Position numbers and translations under genes: made by a program
Notes under the pieces: generated by a model
Databases searched by the model: none
What the model was told of the DNA's origin: nothing
The model's input: only the letters and a program-made list of their open reading frames with translations
Shown here: piece by piece, positions 22,705 to 28,857 of the stretch
How the letters are laid out: every line of letters begins with the position of its first letter
How positions within the stretch are numbered: position 1 is the stretch's first letter
NCBI GenBank assembly: GCA_934167875.1
Contig: CAKPMC010000013.1
Location: 1 to 28,933 of the forward strand
DNA: 28,933 bases
Direction of reading: 5' to 3'
Source of the DNA: an uncultured Bacilli bacterium
GTDB taxonomy: Bacteria > Bacillota_I > Bacilli_A > RF39 > UBA660

Positions 22705-23574
22705 ATGACAAGTAGAATGGATAAATACAATTCTGATTCTGTCAAGAATATCAAAAGTCGTTCAGAAAAAAATGAATATTTGTATAAACAACTTTATAAT
22801 AATAAGGTTTATACTGAATTTACAGATATCGTTAATGATAATGTTGTTGATTTAGATGGCTTTAAACAAACTAGAGATAGTGGTTTGAGAGAAAATTATC
22901 AAAAACAAAAACTTATAAATCCTGATTATGAACCTATTAAATATCAAAATTCATATGATGAGTCAATTAACCAAAGTAATTTAGAAACTAAAAGTTATGA
23001 TATAAATGATGTTTTAGAGAATGCTAGAAAGAATAGAAGTAGTGACGATGAAATGCAACAAAGGCGTTATTTAAAGACAGTAGAATATAGTATTCTTTCG
23101 GATCTATCAAAAGAAAAATTAAAAGAGGCTAAAGATAAAAAACAAAAACTAACTAAAGAAGAAGAAAATAATTTAGAAGAACTTATTAATACGATTACAT
23201 CTAATAGCTTAAGAAAAAAAATAGATGATGAACTATTAAGTGATTTATTACCTACTGAAGATTCTGAAACTATAATTTCTAAACAGTTATTAGATGAACT
23301 TGAGAATACTAAGGATTCTACTGATTTATTAGATAGTTCTAATGATAATAATAAAGATATAGATGATTCAGATGATGTTGAAGATGAAAATCAAATAGAT
23401 AAATCTTTTTATACTAAATCAATGGATTTATCAGAAGAAGATTTTGAACAGGATGAAGAAGATAAATCTTTTATTGATTCATCAAATAGCAGTAATGTAA
23501 AAAAAATAGTTACAGTAGTGTTAGTATTATTGATAATTGCTTTGATTGCTTATGTGATATATAAATTTATATAA
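22705..23574 (+). CDS. Acidic tail-anchored membrane protein (uncharacterised)
   Basis: 289 residues. A Ser/Arg/Asn/Tyr-rich head (MTSRMDKYN...SRSEKNEYLYKQLYNN) is followed by a charged helical middle (about 110-190), a very acidic Asp/Ser/Asn low-complexity linker (about 200-262), and one membrane helix at the extreme C-terminus (about 267-288, IVTVVLVLLIIALIAYVIY). The N-terminus should be cytoplasmic with the tail inserted. The head segment 'RSEKN..LY' looks like a conserved interaction motif, but I cannot name the family. A GGGGTGG site supports ATG 22705; longer in-frame readings run into the ferredoxin gene region. Terminated at 23594-23620. Confidence 0.72.
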   Translation: MTSRMDKYNSDSVKNIKSRSEKNEYLYKQLYNNKVYTEFTDIVNDNVVDLDGFKQTRDSGLRENYQKQKLINPDYEPIKYQNSYDESINQSNLETKSYDINDVLENARKNRSSDDEMQQRRYLKTVEYSILSDLSKEKLKEAKDKKQKLTKEEENNLEELINTITSNSLRKKIDDELLSDLLPTEDSETIISKQLLDELENTKDSTDLLDSSNDNNKDIDDSDDVEDENQIDKSFYTKSMDLSEEDFEQDEEDKSFIDSSNSSNVKKIVTVVLVLLIIALIAYVIYKFI

Positions 23575-23593
23575 AAAATAATTTTATTAAGTT

Positions 23594-23620
23594 AAAAGTA
23601 GAATTTTTCTACTTTTTTTT
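23594..23620 (+). terminator. Terminator after the tail-anchored protein gene
   Basis: AAAAGTAGAA (23594-23603) pairs with TTCTACTTTT (23607-23616), followed by further T. Confidence 0.85.
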
Positions 23621-23654
23621 ATTTTGCATATTTTTAAATATAGGAGGAGTATTT

Positions 23655-24413
23655 ATGAGGCGTAGGATTCATTTGAAAAAAAGAAAAAAAGTTACTAAAA
23701 GACATCTATTTTTTATTACTTTTTTGATGGTAATTATATGTGTATTTATTATGATTAATTATATTAATAAAAGGTTTACTCCAATTTTATTAGAAACGGC
23801 TGAATTAGAAATTGGTAAGTTTTCTACTATCGTTATAAATAAAGCTATTGCACAAGTATTAGAAGATAAAATTAATACAGATAATATTTTTGATACGGTT
23901 GTTACGGAAAATGGAGAAATACAAACTATTGATTTTAATCCTATTGTTGTTAATCAAGTTTTAAATGTTGCTACAAGTGTAGTTCAAAATAATTTGAAAC
24001 TGTTAGAGGAAGGAAATCTTGATACAATTGGAATATCTGATCTTGATTTACCAGAAAATCGTTTAAATGATATGAAGAAGGGAATTATAACTAAAATTCC
24101 AATGGGAGTAATTACTAAAAATTCTCTTTTGTCTAATTTGGGACCAACTATAGCTATAAGATTACATTATATTGGTGATGTGACTAGTAATATTACTACT
24201 AAGATAACTCAATATGGTATTAATAATGCTATGGTTGAAGTAGGGGTTAGACTACAAATGACAGCGCAAATAATATTACCTTTTACTACTGATAAAATGT
24301 CTTTAGAATGTGATATCCCTTTGGCTATAAAAATGATACAGGGAAAAGTTCCAAGTTATTATGGTGGTGGTATGGTTAAAGATTCTTCTCTTTATTCAAT
24401 TCCATTAGAGTAG
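23655..24413 (+). CDS. yunB: Sporulation protein YunB
   Basis: 252 residues with a very basic head (RRRIHLKKRKKVTKRH) and one membrane helix (about 18-37), and then an extracytoplasmic domain. The best matches to YunB are NKAIAQVLED, DFNPIVVNQVLN, KIPMGVITKNSLLSNLGP, ITQYGINNAMVEV and the terminal IQGKVPSYYGGGM. In B. subtilis yunB is a mother-cell (sigma-E) gene required for efficient sporulation; its biochemical role is unknown. A strong AGGAGG site precedes the ATG. A CATATTTT box at 23627-23634 could be a weak sporulation -10, but no matching -35 is present. The YutD-like gene follows. Confidence 0.93.
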   Translation: MRRRIHLKKRKKVTKRHLFFITFLMVIICVFIMINYINKRFTPILLETAELEIGKFSTIVINKAIAQVLEDKINTDNIFDTVVTENGEIQTIDFNPIVVNQVLNVATSVVQNNLKLLEEGNLDTIGISDLDLPENRLNDMKKGIITKIPMGVITKNSLLSNLGPTIAIRLHYIGDVTSNITTKITQYGINNAMVEVGVRLQMTAQIILPFTTDKMSLECDIPLAIKMIQGKVPSYYGGGMVKDSSLYSIPLE

Positions 24414-24441
24414 TTAATGTTGTTGCTATTTAAGAAAATGT

Positions 24442-24450
24442 GTTATACTG
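24442..24450 (+). promoter_or_regulatory. Extended -10 promoter of the YutD-like gene
   Basis: TGtTATACT 30 nt before the start codon, with TTGTTG (24421-24426) at 18-bp spacing as a possible -35. Confidence 0.55.
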
Positions 24451-24479
24451 TTTTTAGTATGATTTTGGGAGCGTAGGTT

Positions 24480-24767
24480 ATGAAAAAAATAATGATAAAT
24501 GATGTAGAATATGAAATTATTAAAGACTATAAAAATGCTTTTAATTATGAAGAACTAATGGAAAAAATTACAGATTATTTTGATGATTTTGATTATATTT
24601 TAGGTGATTATTCTTATGATAAATTAAGATTAAAGGGTTTTTGTAATAAACAAAATAAAAATTTGAATGAAATAAATGATTATGAAAATATTGATGAACA
24701 TATTAAAAACTATTGCAGTTATGAATGTAGTTATTTTATTATTGAAAAAATTATTAAAAAAGACTAA
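24480..24767 (+). CDS. YutD-like protein (DUF1027)
   Basis: 95 residues. The patterns NAFNYEELMEKITDYFDDFDYILGDYSYDKLRLKGF and YCSYECSYFIIEK (quoted as regions about 20-54 and 82-93) follow YutD, where they read 'naFn.e.f..rysdil.kyDyIvGDwgy.qLRLkGF' and 'yCnfGCayFvv'. YutD is a conserved cytosolic Bacilli protein without an assigned function. In B. subtilis it lies near yunB and yutH, as here. The initiator ATG follows GGGAGCGTAGG. It has its own extended -10 promoter. Confidence 0.82.
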   Translation: MKKIMINDVEYEIIKDYKNAFNYEELMEKITDYFDDFDYILGDYSYDKLRLKGFCNKQNKNLNEINDYENIDEHIKNYCSYECSYFIIEKIIKKD

Positions 24768-24772
24768 AACAC

Positions 24773-24800
24773 TTGAATTATATAATAAATATGCTAAAAT
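24773..24800 (+). promoter_or_regulatory. Promoter of the DUF1292-like/coiled-coil gene pair
   Basis: TTGAAT (24773-24778), 16-bp spacer, TGcTAAAAT with the -10 at 24795-24800. The predicted leader is about 32 nt. Confidence 0.6.
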
Positions 24801-24838
24801 ATAGTATAGATAGTATATAGATGATAGGGGATGAAAAT

Positions 24839-25120
24839 ATGAATATAAATGATGCTAGAACTGAAAATAAGAAGCTTTCAATAATTAAAGCTGATGGAAC
24901 AACAGAAGAGGTTGAACAATTAGTTTGTTTTTTATTCAATGATACTAAGAAAGAATATGTTGTATATACAAAAAATGAAAAAGACGAGAATGGTAATATA
25001 ACTATTTATGTTTCAAGTGTTGATCGTAGTGGTGATTTACCTAAAATGGGGGCTATTGAATCAGATGAGGAATGGTCTAAAATTAAAGATGTTTTAAGAG
25101 AACTTTCAAAAAACGATTAG
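24839..25120 (+). CDS. DUF1292 (YrzB)-like protein
   Basis: 93 residues. The core VCFLFNDTKKEYVVYTKNEKDENGNITIYVSS followed by an acidic EEWSKIKDVLREL tail (read as two motifs) follows DUF1292: 'e.lftfe.e..eYvvytdne.de.Gni.vyas...EEWe.i.evl.el'. These small cytosolic proteins have no assigned biochemical role; B. subtilis YrzB sits with yrrK and yrzL, a different location. The start is the ATG at 24839 behind AGGGGATG, not 24821. The coiled-coil gene starts 13 nt after the stop and is in the same unit. Confidence 0.75.
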   Translation: MNINDARTENKKLSIIKADGTTEEVEQLVCFLFNDTKKEYVVYTKNEKDENGNITIYVSSVDRSGDLPKMGAIESDEEWSKIKDVLRELSKND

Positions 25121-25133
25121 GAAGGTGAAAGAA

Positions 25134-26078
25134 ATGGATTTCAACATTACAAGAAAAAGTATTGATACAGGTATTTTAGATAATGATCCTGACAAATTAG
25201 GAAATAAAATAAAATTAAGAGAGATTAGTAAATATAATCTTAGTCGTCATGTTGGAAATATTCCATTTGATGCTACAAGTGTTGTTAATAATGTCACTGA
25301 AGCTACTATTCCTAACAATGAACCTGTAAAAAGTGTAGTAAGTATTGAAAAAGAAAAACCTCAGTTTACAATTATTGATCGTGATTATGATCGCAGCTTT
25401 TTCACAGCAGGAAAACCTATTAATGTTAGAACAAACATGTTTAATAATATTGCTATGCATGGTAATATTGTTCATAATTCTGATAATCTTGATGAAAATT
25501 ATGATTCTAAACCTGAAATTGTAAATGATGCTCCTATTATTCCTGCTATGGATAATACGGATTCTATTCAAAATGCTCCTATAGATGTTAATAATAGTGT
25601 AAATGATAATAAATCTTTTGAACAGATTGCTAACGAAAGAGAATATATTCTTAATGTTAAAGCAGAAGCGGAAAAAGCACAAAATGAAGTTAAAAAGAGC
25701 GATGATGAATTATCGAAAATTAGTATTGAAGATACAGAAACACAAAAAATGTTAGAAGCAGCACTTAAGCGTCAAAGAGAACTTAGCGAACAAATTACAA
25801 ATGCTTTAAAAAATCAAAGCGCAACTTTAGAGAAAATGAAGAAACAATTTGAATCAATAATAAATGATGCTAATAGAAGAAAAGAAGAAAATCAAAATAA
25901 AATTATGCAATTTCAAAATAAAATATTAAATACCAAAAAACAAATAACAGAAATAGAAGATGACAATGCAAAAAAACAAGAATTCTTAAATGCATTAAGT
26001 CAAGATGAAAATATTGCTTCTTTTGAAAATTCTACATTTAAATCTGAACAGCCAGTATTTGAAAAACGTATTGCTTAA
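25134..26078 (+). CDS. Coiled-coil protein with disordered N-terminal half (uncharacterised)
   Basis: 314 residues, no recognised family. The N-terminal 165 or so residues are low in secondary structure and rich in Asn/Asp/Pro/Ile, with short repeats around NVTEATIPN and NNIAMHGNIVHN. Residues about 165-300 form a long coiled coil rich in Glu, Lys, Gln and Asn, and the end (NSTFKSEQPVFEKRIA) is a short tail. There are no membrane helices or signal peptide. An AGGTGA site lies 6 nt before ATG 25134; a GTG at 25125 overlaps it. It follows the DUF1292-like gene closely and ends at a terminator. A structural or scaffolding role is only a guess. Confidence 0.7.
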   Translation: MDFNITRKSIDTGILDNDPDKLGNKIKLREISKYNLSRHVGNIPFDATSVVNNVTEATIPNNEPVKSVVSIEKEKPQFTIIDRDYDRSFFTAGKPINVRTNMFNNIAMHGNIVHNSDNLDENYDSKPEIVNDAPIIPAMDNTDSIQNAPIDVNNSVNDNKSFEQIANEREYILNVKAEAEKAQNEVKKSDDELSKISIEDTETQKMLEAALKRQRELSEQITNALKNQSATLEKMKKQFESIINDANRRKEENQNKIMQFQNKILNTKKQITEIEDDNAKKQEFLNALSQDENIASFENSTFKSEQPVFEKRIA

Positions 26079-26105
26079 AAACACTAATATTTTTAGTGTT
26101 TTTTT
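26077..26105 (+). terminator. Terminator of the coiled-coil gene
   Basis: AAAAACACTA (26077-26086) pairs with TAGTGTTTTT (26094-26103), then T. Its loop overlaps the candidate -35 of the next gene. Confidence 0.88.
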
Positions 26106-26113
26106 CATATTCT
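26085..26113 (+). promoter_or_regulatory. Candidate sigma-E-type promoter of the YutH-like gene
   Basis: TAATATT (26085-26091) is an exact match to the sigma-E -35 consensus kmATATT. After a 14-bp spacer comes CATATTCT (26106-26113), 6 of 8 to CATACAnT and an exact match to the sigma-K -10 CATAnnnTA when the next base is included. The -10 ends 17 nt before the ATG. Confidence 0.45.
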
Positions 26114-26130
26114 ATTTATAGGTAGATAGT

Positions 26131-27039
26131 ATGAAAAATTTTATTAATTACTATTATAATTTGAAAATTGTGGATATATATTTCTTTGATAATATATATA
26201 TTATTAATGATGAAAAATTTAGATATGTTTTAAAAGTTTATGATAATACTCAGTTTTTATCATATTATAATTATTTAAAAAATAGTTTAATTAAGTATGA
26301 ATATTTTTTTGAAATTATTCCTAATAATGCTGACAACTATATTTCTGTTATTAATAATAAACCCTATGTGTTAATGAGGATTAGTAATATTAAAAATGAT
26401 TTGATAACTATATTTGATATAAAAAATGATATGTTTATTGATTATAATAATAAACTTTTGGGATTAACTAGGTTTCCATGGAATGTTTTTTGGGAAAAGA
26501 AAATAGATTACTTTGAAGAAATATTTTATTTAAAAAAAGATAAATATAATAATATTTATGCTTTATTTTATTATTTTGTTGGTTTAGCTGAAAATGCTAT
26601 TATGTATTTTAAGGATAGTGTTCAATTTGAGAGAAAAGATATAAATGATGAATTAGTAATTTCTCATAATCGAATTTCAGTTAACTTTAAATTTTATGAT
26701 TATTATGATCCTACCAATATTATATTAGATCATCCTAGTAGAGATATTAGTGAATATGTTAAATCGTTATTTATTAATAATTGTTTTGACTTAACTTTAT
26801 TTAATGATTACTTAAATAGTCATTATTTTTCAAGATATGGTTTAAGAATGATGTATGCTAGAATCATATTTCCAAGTTTCTTTTTTGACTACATAGAAAA
26901 AATGCTTATTGATGATTCTGAAATTGATTTACTATATCTAGAAAATAGAGTTGAAGAATTTCAAACTTTTTCTAAAAATATAAGTTTATTTTTTAGGGAC
27001 AAATATAATATACCTATAATTCCTTGGTTAATAAAATAA
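26131..27039 (+). CDS. Spore coat YutH/CotS-like protein with a degenerate kinase fold
   Basis: 302 residues, Tyr/Phe/Asn-rich. The pattern is that of the YutH/CotS group, spore-coat proteins built on an aminoglycoside-phosphotransferase-like fold: RYVLKVYD in the place of the ATP-lysine strand, RFPWNVFWEKKIDYFE in the linker, VISHNRISVNFKFYD where active kinases have HGD, HPSRDISEYVK (metal-Asp region), and LRMMYARIIFPSFFFDYIE near the end. The catalytic loop lacks the usual HxD Asp (SHNRI), so it may be a pseudokinase. In B. subtilis yutH lies close to yutI (nfu), as here. It has its own promoter resembling sigma-E, and an AGGTAG site. It is convergent with nfu. Confidence 0.78.
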   Translation: MKNFINYYYNLKIVDIYFFDNIYIINDEKFRYVLKVYDNTQFLSYYNYLKNSLIKYEYFFEIIPNNADNYISVINNKPYVLMRISNIKNDLITIFDIKNDMFIDYNNKLLGLTRFPWNVFWEKKIDYFEEIFYLKKDKYNNIYALFYYFVGLAENAIMYFKDSVQFERKDINDELVISHNRISVNFKFYDYYDPTNIILDHPSRDISEYVKSLFINNCFDLTLFNDYLNSHYFSRYGLRMMYARIIFPSFFFDYIEKMLIDDSEIDLLYLENRVEEFQTFSKNISLFFRDKYNIPIIPWLIK

Positions 27040-27040
27040 A

Positions 27041-27072
27041 AAGAAACACAAATTATTCATTTATGTTTCTTA
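27041..27072. terminator. Shared terminator of the YutH-like gene and nfu
   Basis: A 13-bp stem with one G-U pair (27041-27053 with 27059-27071). It overlaps the last codon of nfu on the minus strand. Confidence 0.8.
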
Positions 27073-27286
27073 CTTCAACTACTTCAGGTACTTCATTTAT
27101 TATTGCTACTTCTATACTATCTTTTAATGTTGTATCGATTAACGGACATTCACTACAATGGCCTAGCATTTTTATATATACTATTCCATCTTCAAATTTT
27201 ACAAATTCAATGTTACCACCATCACTTATAAGAAAGGGACGTATTTTATCAATTATTTCTATAATTTTTTCTTCTGTATTTTTCAT
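27053..27286 (-). CDS. nfu: NifU C-terminal-domain iron-sulfur scaffold (Nfu/YutI-like)
   Basis: 77 residues, only the NifU C-terminal domain: an N-terminal helix (EEKIIEIIDKIRPFLISDGG), then NIEFVKFEDGIVYIKMLGHCSECP with the CxxC cluster ligands, and a terminal helix (LKDSIEVAIINEVPEV). It carries and delivers Fe-S clusters as a dimer. B. subtilis YutI has the same single-domain form. A GGTGGTGA site favours ATG 27286 over the ATG at 27301. Confidence 0.93.
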   Translation of the reverse strand: MKNTEEKIIEIIDKIRPFLISDGGNIEFVKFEDGIVYIKMLGHCSECPLIDTTLKDSIEVAIINEVPEVVEVRNINE

Positions 27287-27337
27287 TTCAATCACCACCA
27301 TAATTATATAATATATTTATTAACAGTTCAATATGAG

Positions 27338-27366
27338 TTGAACAATTGATTTTTTTCTGTTATAAT
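27338..27366 (+). promoter_or_regulatory. Strong promoter of the S1-domain protein gene
   Basis: TTGAAC (27338-27343), a 17-bp spacer and TATAAT (27361-27366), extended by TGt. The best sigma-A promoter among protein genes in the window. The leader is about 17 nt. Confidence 0.82.
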
Positions 27367-27389
27367 AAACGGAGTTGGGTGATGATATT

Positions 27390-27755
27390 ATGCTAAAATA
27401 TGAAAAGGGGAAAATAGTTACAGGCCATGTTACTGGTATAGAAAAATATGGAATCTTTGTTAGCTTGGATGAATTTTATAGTGGGCTGATTCATATTTCT
27501 GAAATTTCTGATGGCTTTGTTAAAGATATTAATGATTATGTTAATATTGGTGAGACTATACAAGCCAGAATAGTTGATGTTGATGATGATTCGTACCATT
27601 TAAAACTAACTATTAAAAATATTAATTATAGAGTAAATAAAAAACCATTACCTAAATTAAAAGAGGTTTCTTTAGGATTTGAACCACTGGAAGTAAATTT
27701 ACCAAAGTGGATTGATGAAAAACTTAATGAAATAGATAGTAATAATAATAAATAA
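27390..27755 (+). CDS. S1-domain RNA-binding protein (GSP13/YugI/CvfD-like)
   Basis: 121 residues. The S1 domain fills residues 5-72: KGKIVTGHVTGIEKYGIFVSL, GLIHISEISDGFVKDINDYVNIGE and ARIVDVDDDSYHLKLTIKN are the standard strands of an S1 motif. The tail is specific to the GSP13 family: LGFEPLEVNLPKWIDEKL. YugI/GSP13 and CvfD bind ribosomes or mRNA and influence stress responses and translation. The start is the ATG at 27390 after GGGTGATGA; the TTG at 27375 overlaps the site. A single-gene unit with no visible hairpin before the tRNA promoter. Confidence 0.88.
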   Translation: MLKYEKGKIVTGHVTGIEKYGIFVSLDEFYSGLIHISEISDGFVKDINDYVNIGETIQARIVDVDDDSYHLKLTIKNINYRVNKKPLPKLKEVSLGFEPLEVNLPKWIDEKLNEIDSNNNK

Positions 27756-27819
27756 TATATGTTTAATTATCCAATTTTAAATAAATTTAATAAAAATAAA
27801 AAAAATAAGTTAAATTGTA

Positions 27820-27848
27820 TTGACAAATTTTTTTCAAAATGGTATATT
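27820..27848 (+). promoter_or_regulatory. Promoter of the tRNA array
   Basis: TTGACA (27820-27825), a 17-bp spacer and TATATT (27843-27848), extended by TGg. It is near consensus, as expected for stable RNA. Transcription should start near 27855, about 24 nt before the first tRNA. Confidence 0.88.
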
Positions 27849-27878
27849 TGATACTGTCAAGTCATTAGTGGTTTATTC

Positions 27879-27955
27879 GGGCGATTAGCTCAGTTGGTTA
27901 GAGCACCTGCCTTACAAGCAGGGGGTCACAGGTTCGAGTCCTGTATCGCCCACCA
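27879..27955 (+). tRNA. tRNA-Val (anticodon TAC)
   Basis: GGGCGAT/ATCGCCC acceptor, anticodon loop CTTACAA with TAC at 27913-27915, T-loop GGTTCGAGTCC and encoded CCA. First of twelve genes in the array. Confidence 0.97.
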
Positions 27956-27962
27956 TTTAAGT

Positions 27963-28038
27963 GCCGAAATAGCTCAATTGGTAGAGCAATTGATTTGTAA
28001 TCAATAGGTTACGGGTTCGATTCCTGTTTTCGGCACCA
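27963..28038 (+). tRNA. tRNA-Thr (anticodon TGT)
   Basis: GCCGAAA/TTTCGGC acceptor, anticodon loop TTTGTAA (TGT at 27996-27998) and CCA encoded. Confidence 0.97.
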
Positions 28039-28046
28039 TTTATTTT

Positions 28047-28130
28047 GGAGAGGTAGCGAAGTGGCTAAACGCGGCAGACTGTAAATCTGTTCCTAACGGT
28101 TCGATGGTTCGAATCCATCTCTCTCCACCA
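28047..28130 (+). tRNA. tRNA-Tyr (anticodon GTA)
   Basis: 84 nt with a long variable arm, as in bacterial tRNA-Tyr. Loop CTGTAAA gives GTA. CCA is encoded. Confidence 0.96.
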
Positions 28131-28137
28131 CTGAAAT

Positions 28138-28212
28138 TGCCTCGTAGCCAAGTGGTAAGGCATCAGACTTTGACTCTGACATGCGCTAGTTCGAATCTAG
28201 CCGAGGCAGCCA
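28138..28212 (+). tRNA. tRNA-Gln (anticodon TTG)
   Basis: TGCCTCG/CGAGGCA acceptor, loop CTTTGAC (TTG), discriminator G and CCA encoded. Confidence 0.96.
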
Positions 28213-28225
28213 TTATTTATTATAT

Positions 28226-28301
28226 GTTCCGTTAGCTCAGCCGGTAGAGCATCTGACTTTTAATCAGAGGGTCTGGAGTTCGAATCTCCAACGGGACACC
28301 A
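28226..28301 (+). tRNA. tRNA-Lys (anticodon TTT)
   Basis: GTTCCGT pairs with ACGGGAC (one G-U). Loop CTTTTAA gives TTT. CCA encoded. Confidence 0.97.
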
Positions 28302-28309
28302 TTATTTGT

Positions 28310-28398
28310 GCCTGAGTGGCGGAATAGGTAGACGCACAGGACTTAAAATCCTGCGAGCTTCAACACTCGTGTCGGTTCAAGTCCGACCTTAGGCACCA
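28310..28398 (+). tRNA. tRNA-Leu (anticodon TAA)
   Basis: 89 nt, class II variable arm. Loop CTTAAAA gives TAA. CCA encoded. Confidence 0.96.
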
Positions 28399-28401
28399 TA
28401 C

Positions 28402-28494
28402 GGAGGAATACCCAAGTCTGGTTGAAGGGACCGGTCTTGAAAACCGGGAGGTCGTGCAAGCGGCGCAGGGGTTCGAATCCCTTTTCCTCCGCCA
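28402..28494 (+). tRNA. tRNA-Ser (anticodon TGA)
   Basis: 93 nt, class II with long variable arm, loop CTTGAAA (TGA), discriminator G and CCA encoded. Confidence 0.96.
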
Positions 28495-28502
28495 ACTTAT
28501 AT

Positions 28503-28579
28503 CGCGGGATAGAGCAGTCTGGTAGCTCGTTGGGCTCATAACCCAGAGGTCACAGGTTCAAATCCTGTTCCCGCAACCA
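28503..28579 (+). tRNA. Initiator tRNA-fMet (anticodon CAT)
   Basis: Loop CTCATAA gives CAT. Two initiator hallmarks are visible: a C1:A72 mismatch at the acceptor end (CGCGGGA against TCCCGCA) and three G-C pairs in the anticodon stem (GGG/CCC). CCA encoded. Confidence 0.96.
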
Positions 28580-28582
28580 TTT

Positions 28583-28659
28583 GGTCTCATGGTGCAGCTG
28601 GTTAACACGTCTGCCTGTCACGCAGAAGATCGCGGGTCCGAGTCCCGTTGAGACCGCCA
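28583..28659 (+). tRNA. tRNA-Asp (anticodon GTC)
   Basis: GGTCTCA/TGAGACC acceptor, loop CTGTCAC (GTC), discriminator G and CCA encoded. Confidence 0.97.
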
Positions 28660-28664
28660 TATTT

Positions 28665-28740
<76 letters not shown>

Positions 28741-28774
28741 TTATTATTTTTATTTGTTGACCTGGTATGGTCTT

Positions 28775-28851
28775 GCGCTCGTAGCTCAGCTGGATAGAGT
28801 GTTTGGCTACGAACCAAAAGGTCAGGGGTTCGAATCCCTTCGAGCGCACCA
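28775..28851 (+). tRNA. tRNA-Arg (anticodon ACG)
   Basis: GCGCTCG/CGAGCGC acceptor, loop CTACGAA (ACG; A34 would be edited to inosine). A 34-bp spacer precedes it, the longest in the array. CCA encoded. Confidence 0.97.
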
Positions 28852-28857
28852 TTTTTT

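Noticed and set aside
23626..23632. GCATATT, an exact sigma-E -35 match upstream of yunB
   Set aside because: At 13-15 bp spacing the -10 would fall on the ribosome-binding site and start region, with no CATACAnT-like sequence there.
25215..25682. 155-codon minus-strand ORF opposite the coiled-coil gene
   Set aside because: Antisense Ile/Asn/Arg-rich frame arising from AAT/GAT codons; no start signal and no plausible protein features.
28756..28778. TTGACC and TATGGT in the Phe-Arg tRNA spacer as an internal promoter
   Set aside because: The two boxes are only 3 bp apart, so they cannot form a sigma-A promoter.
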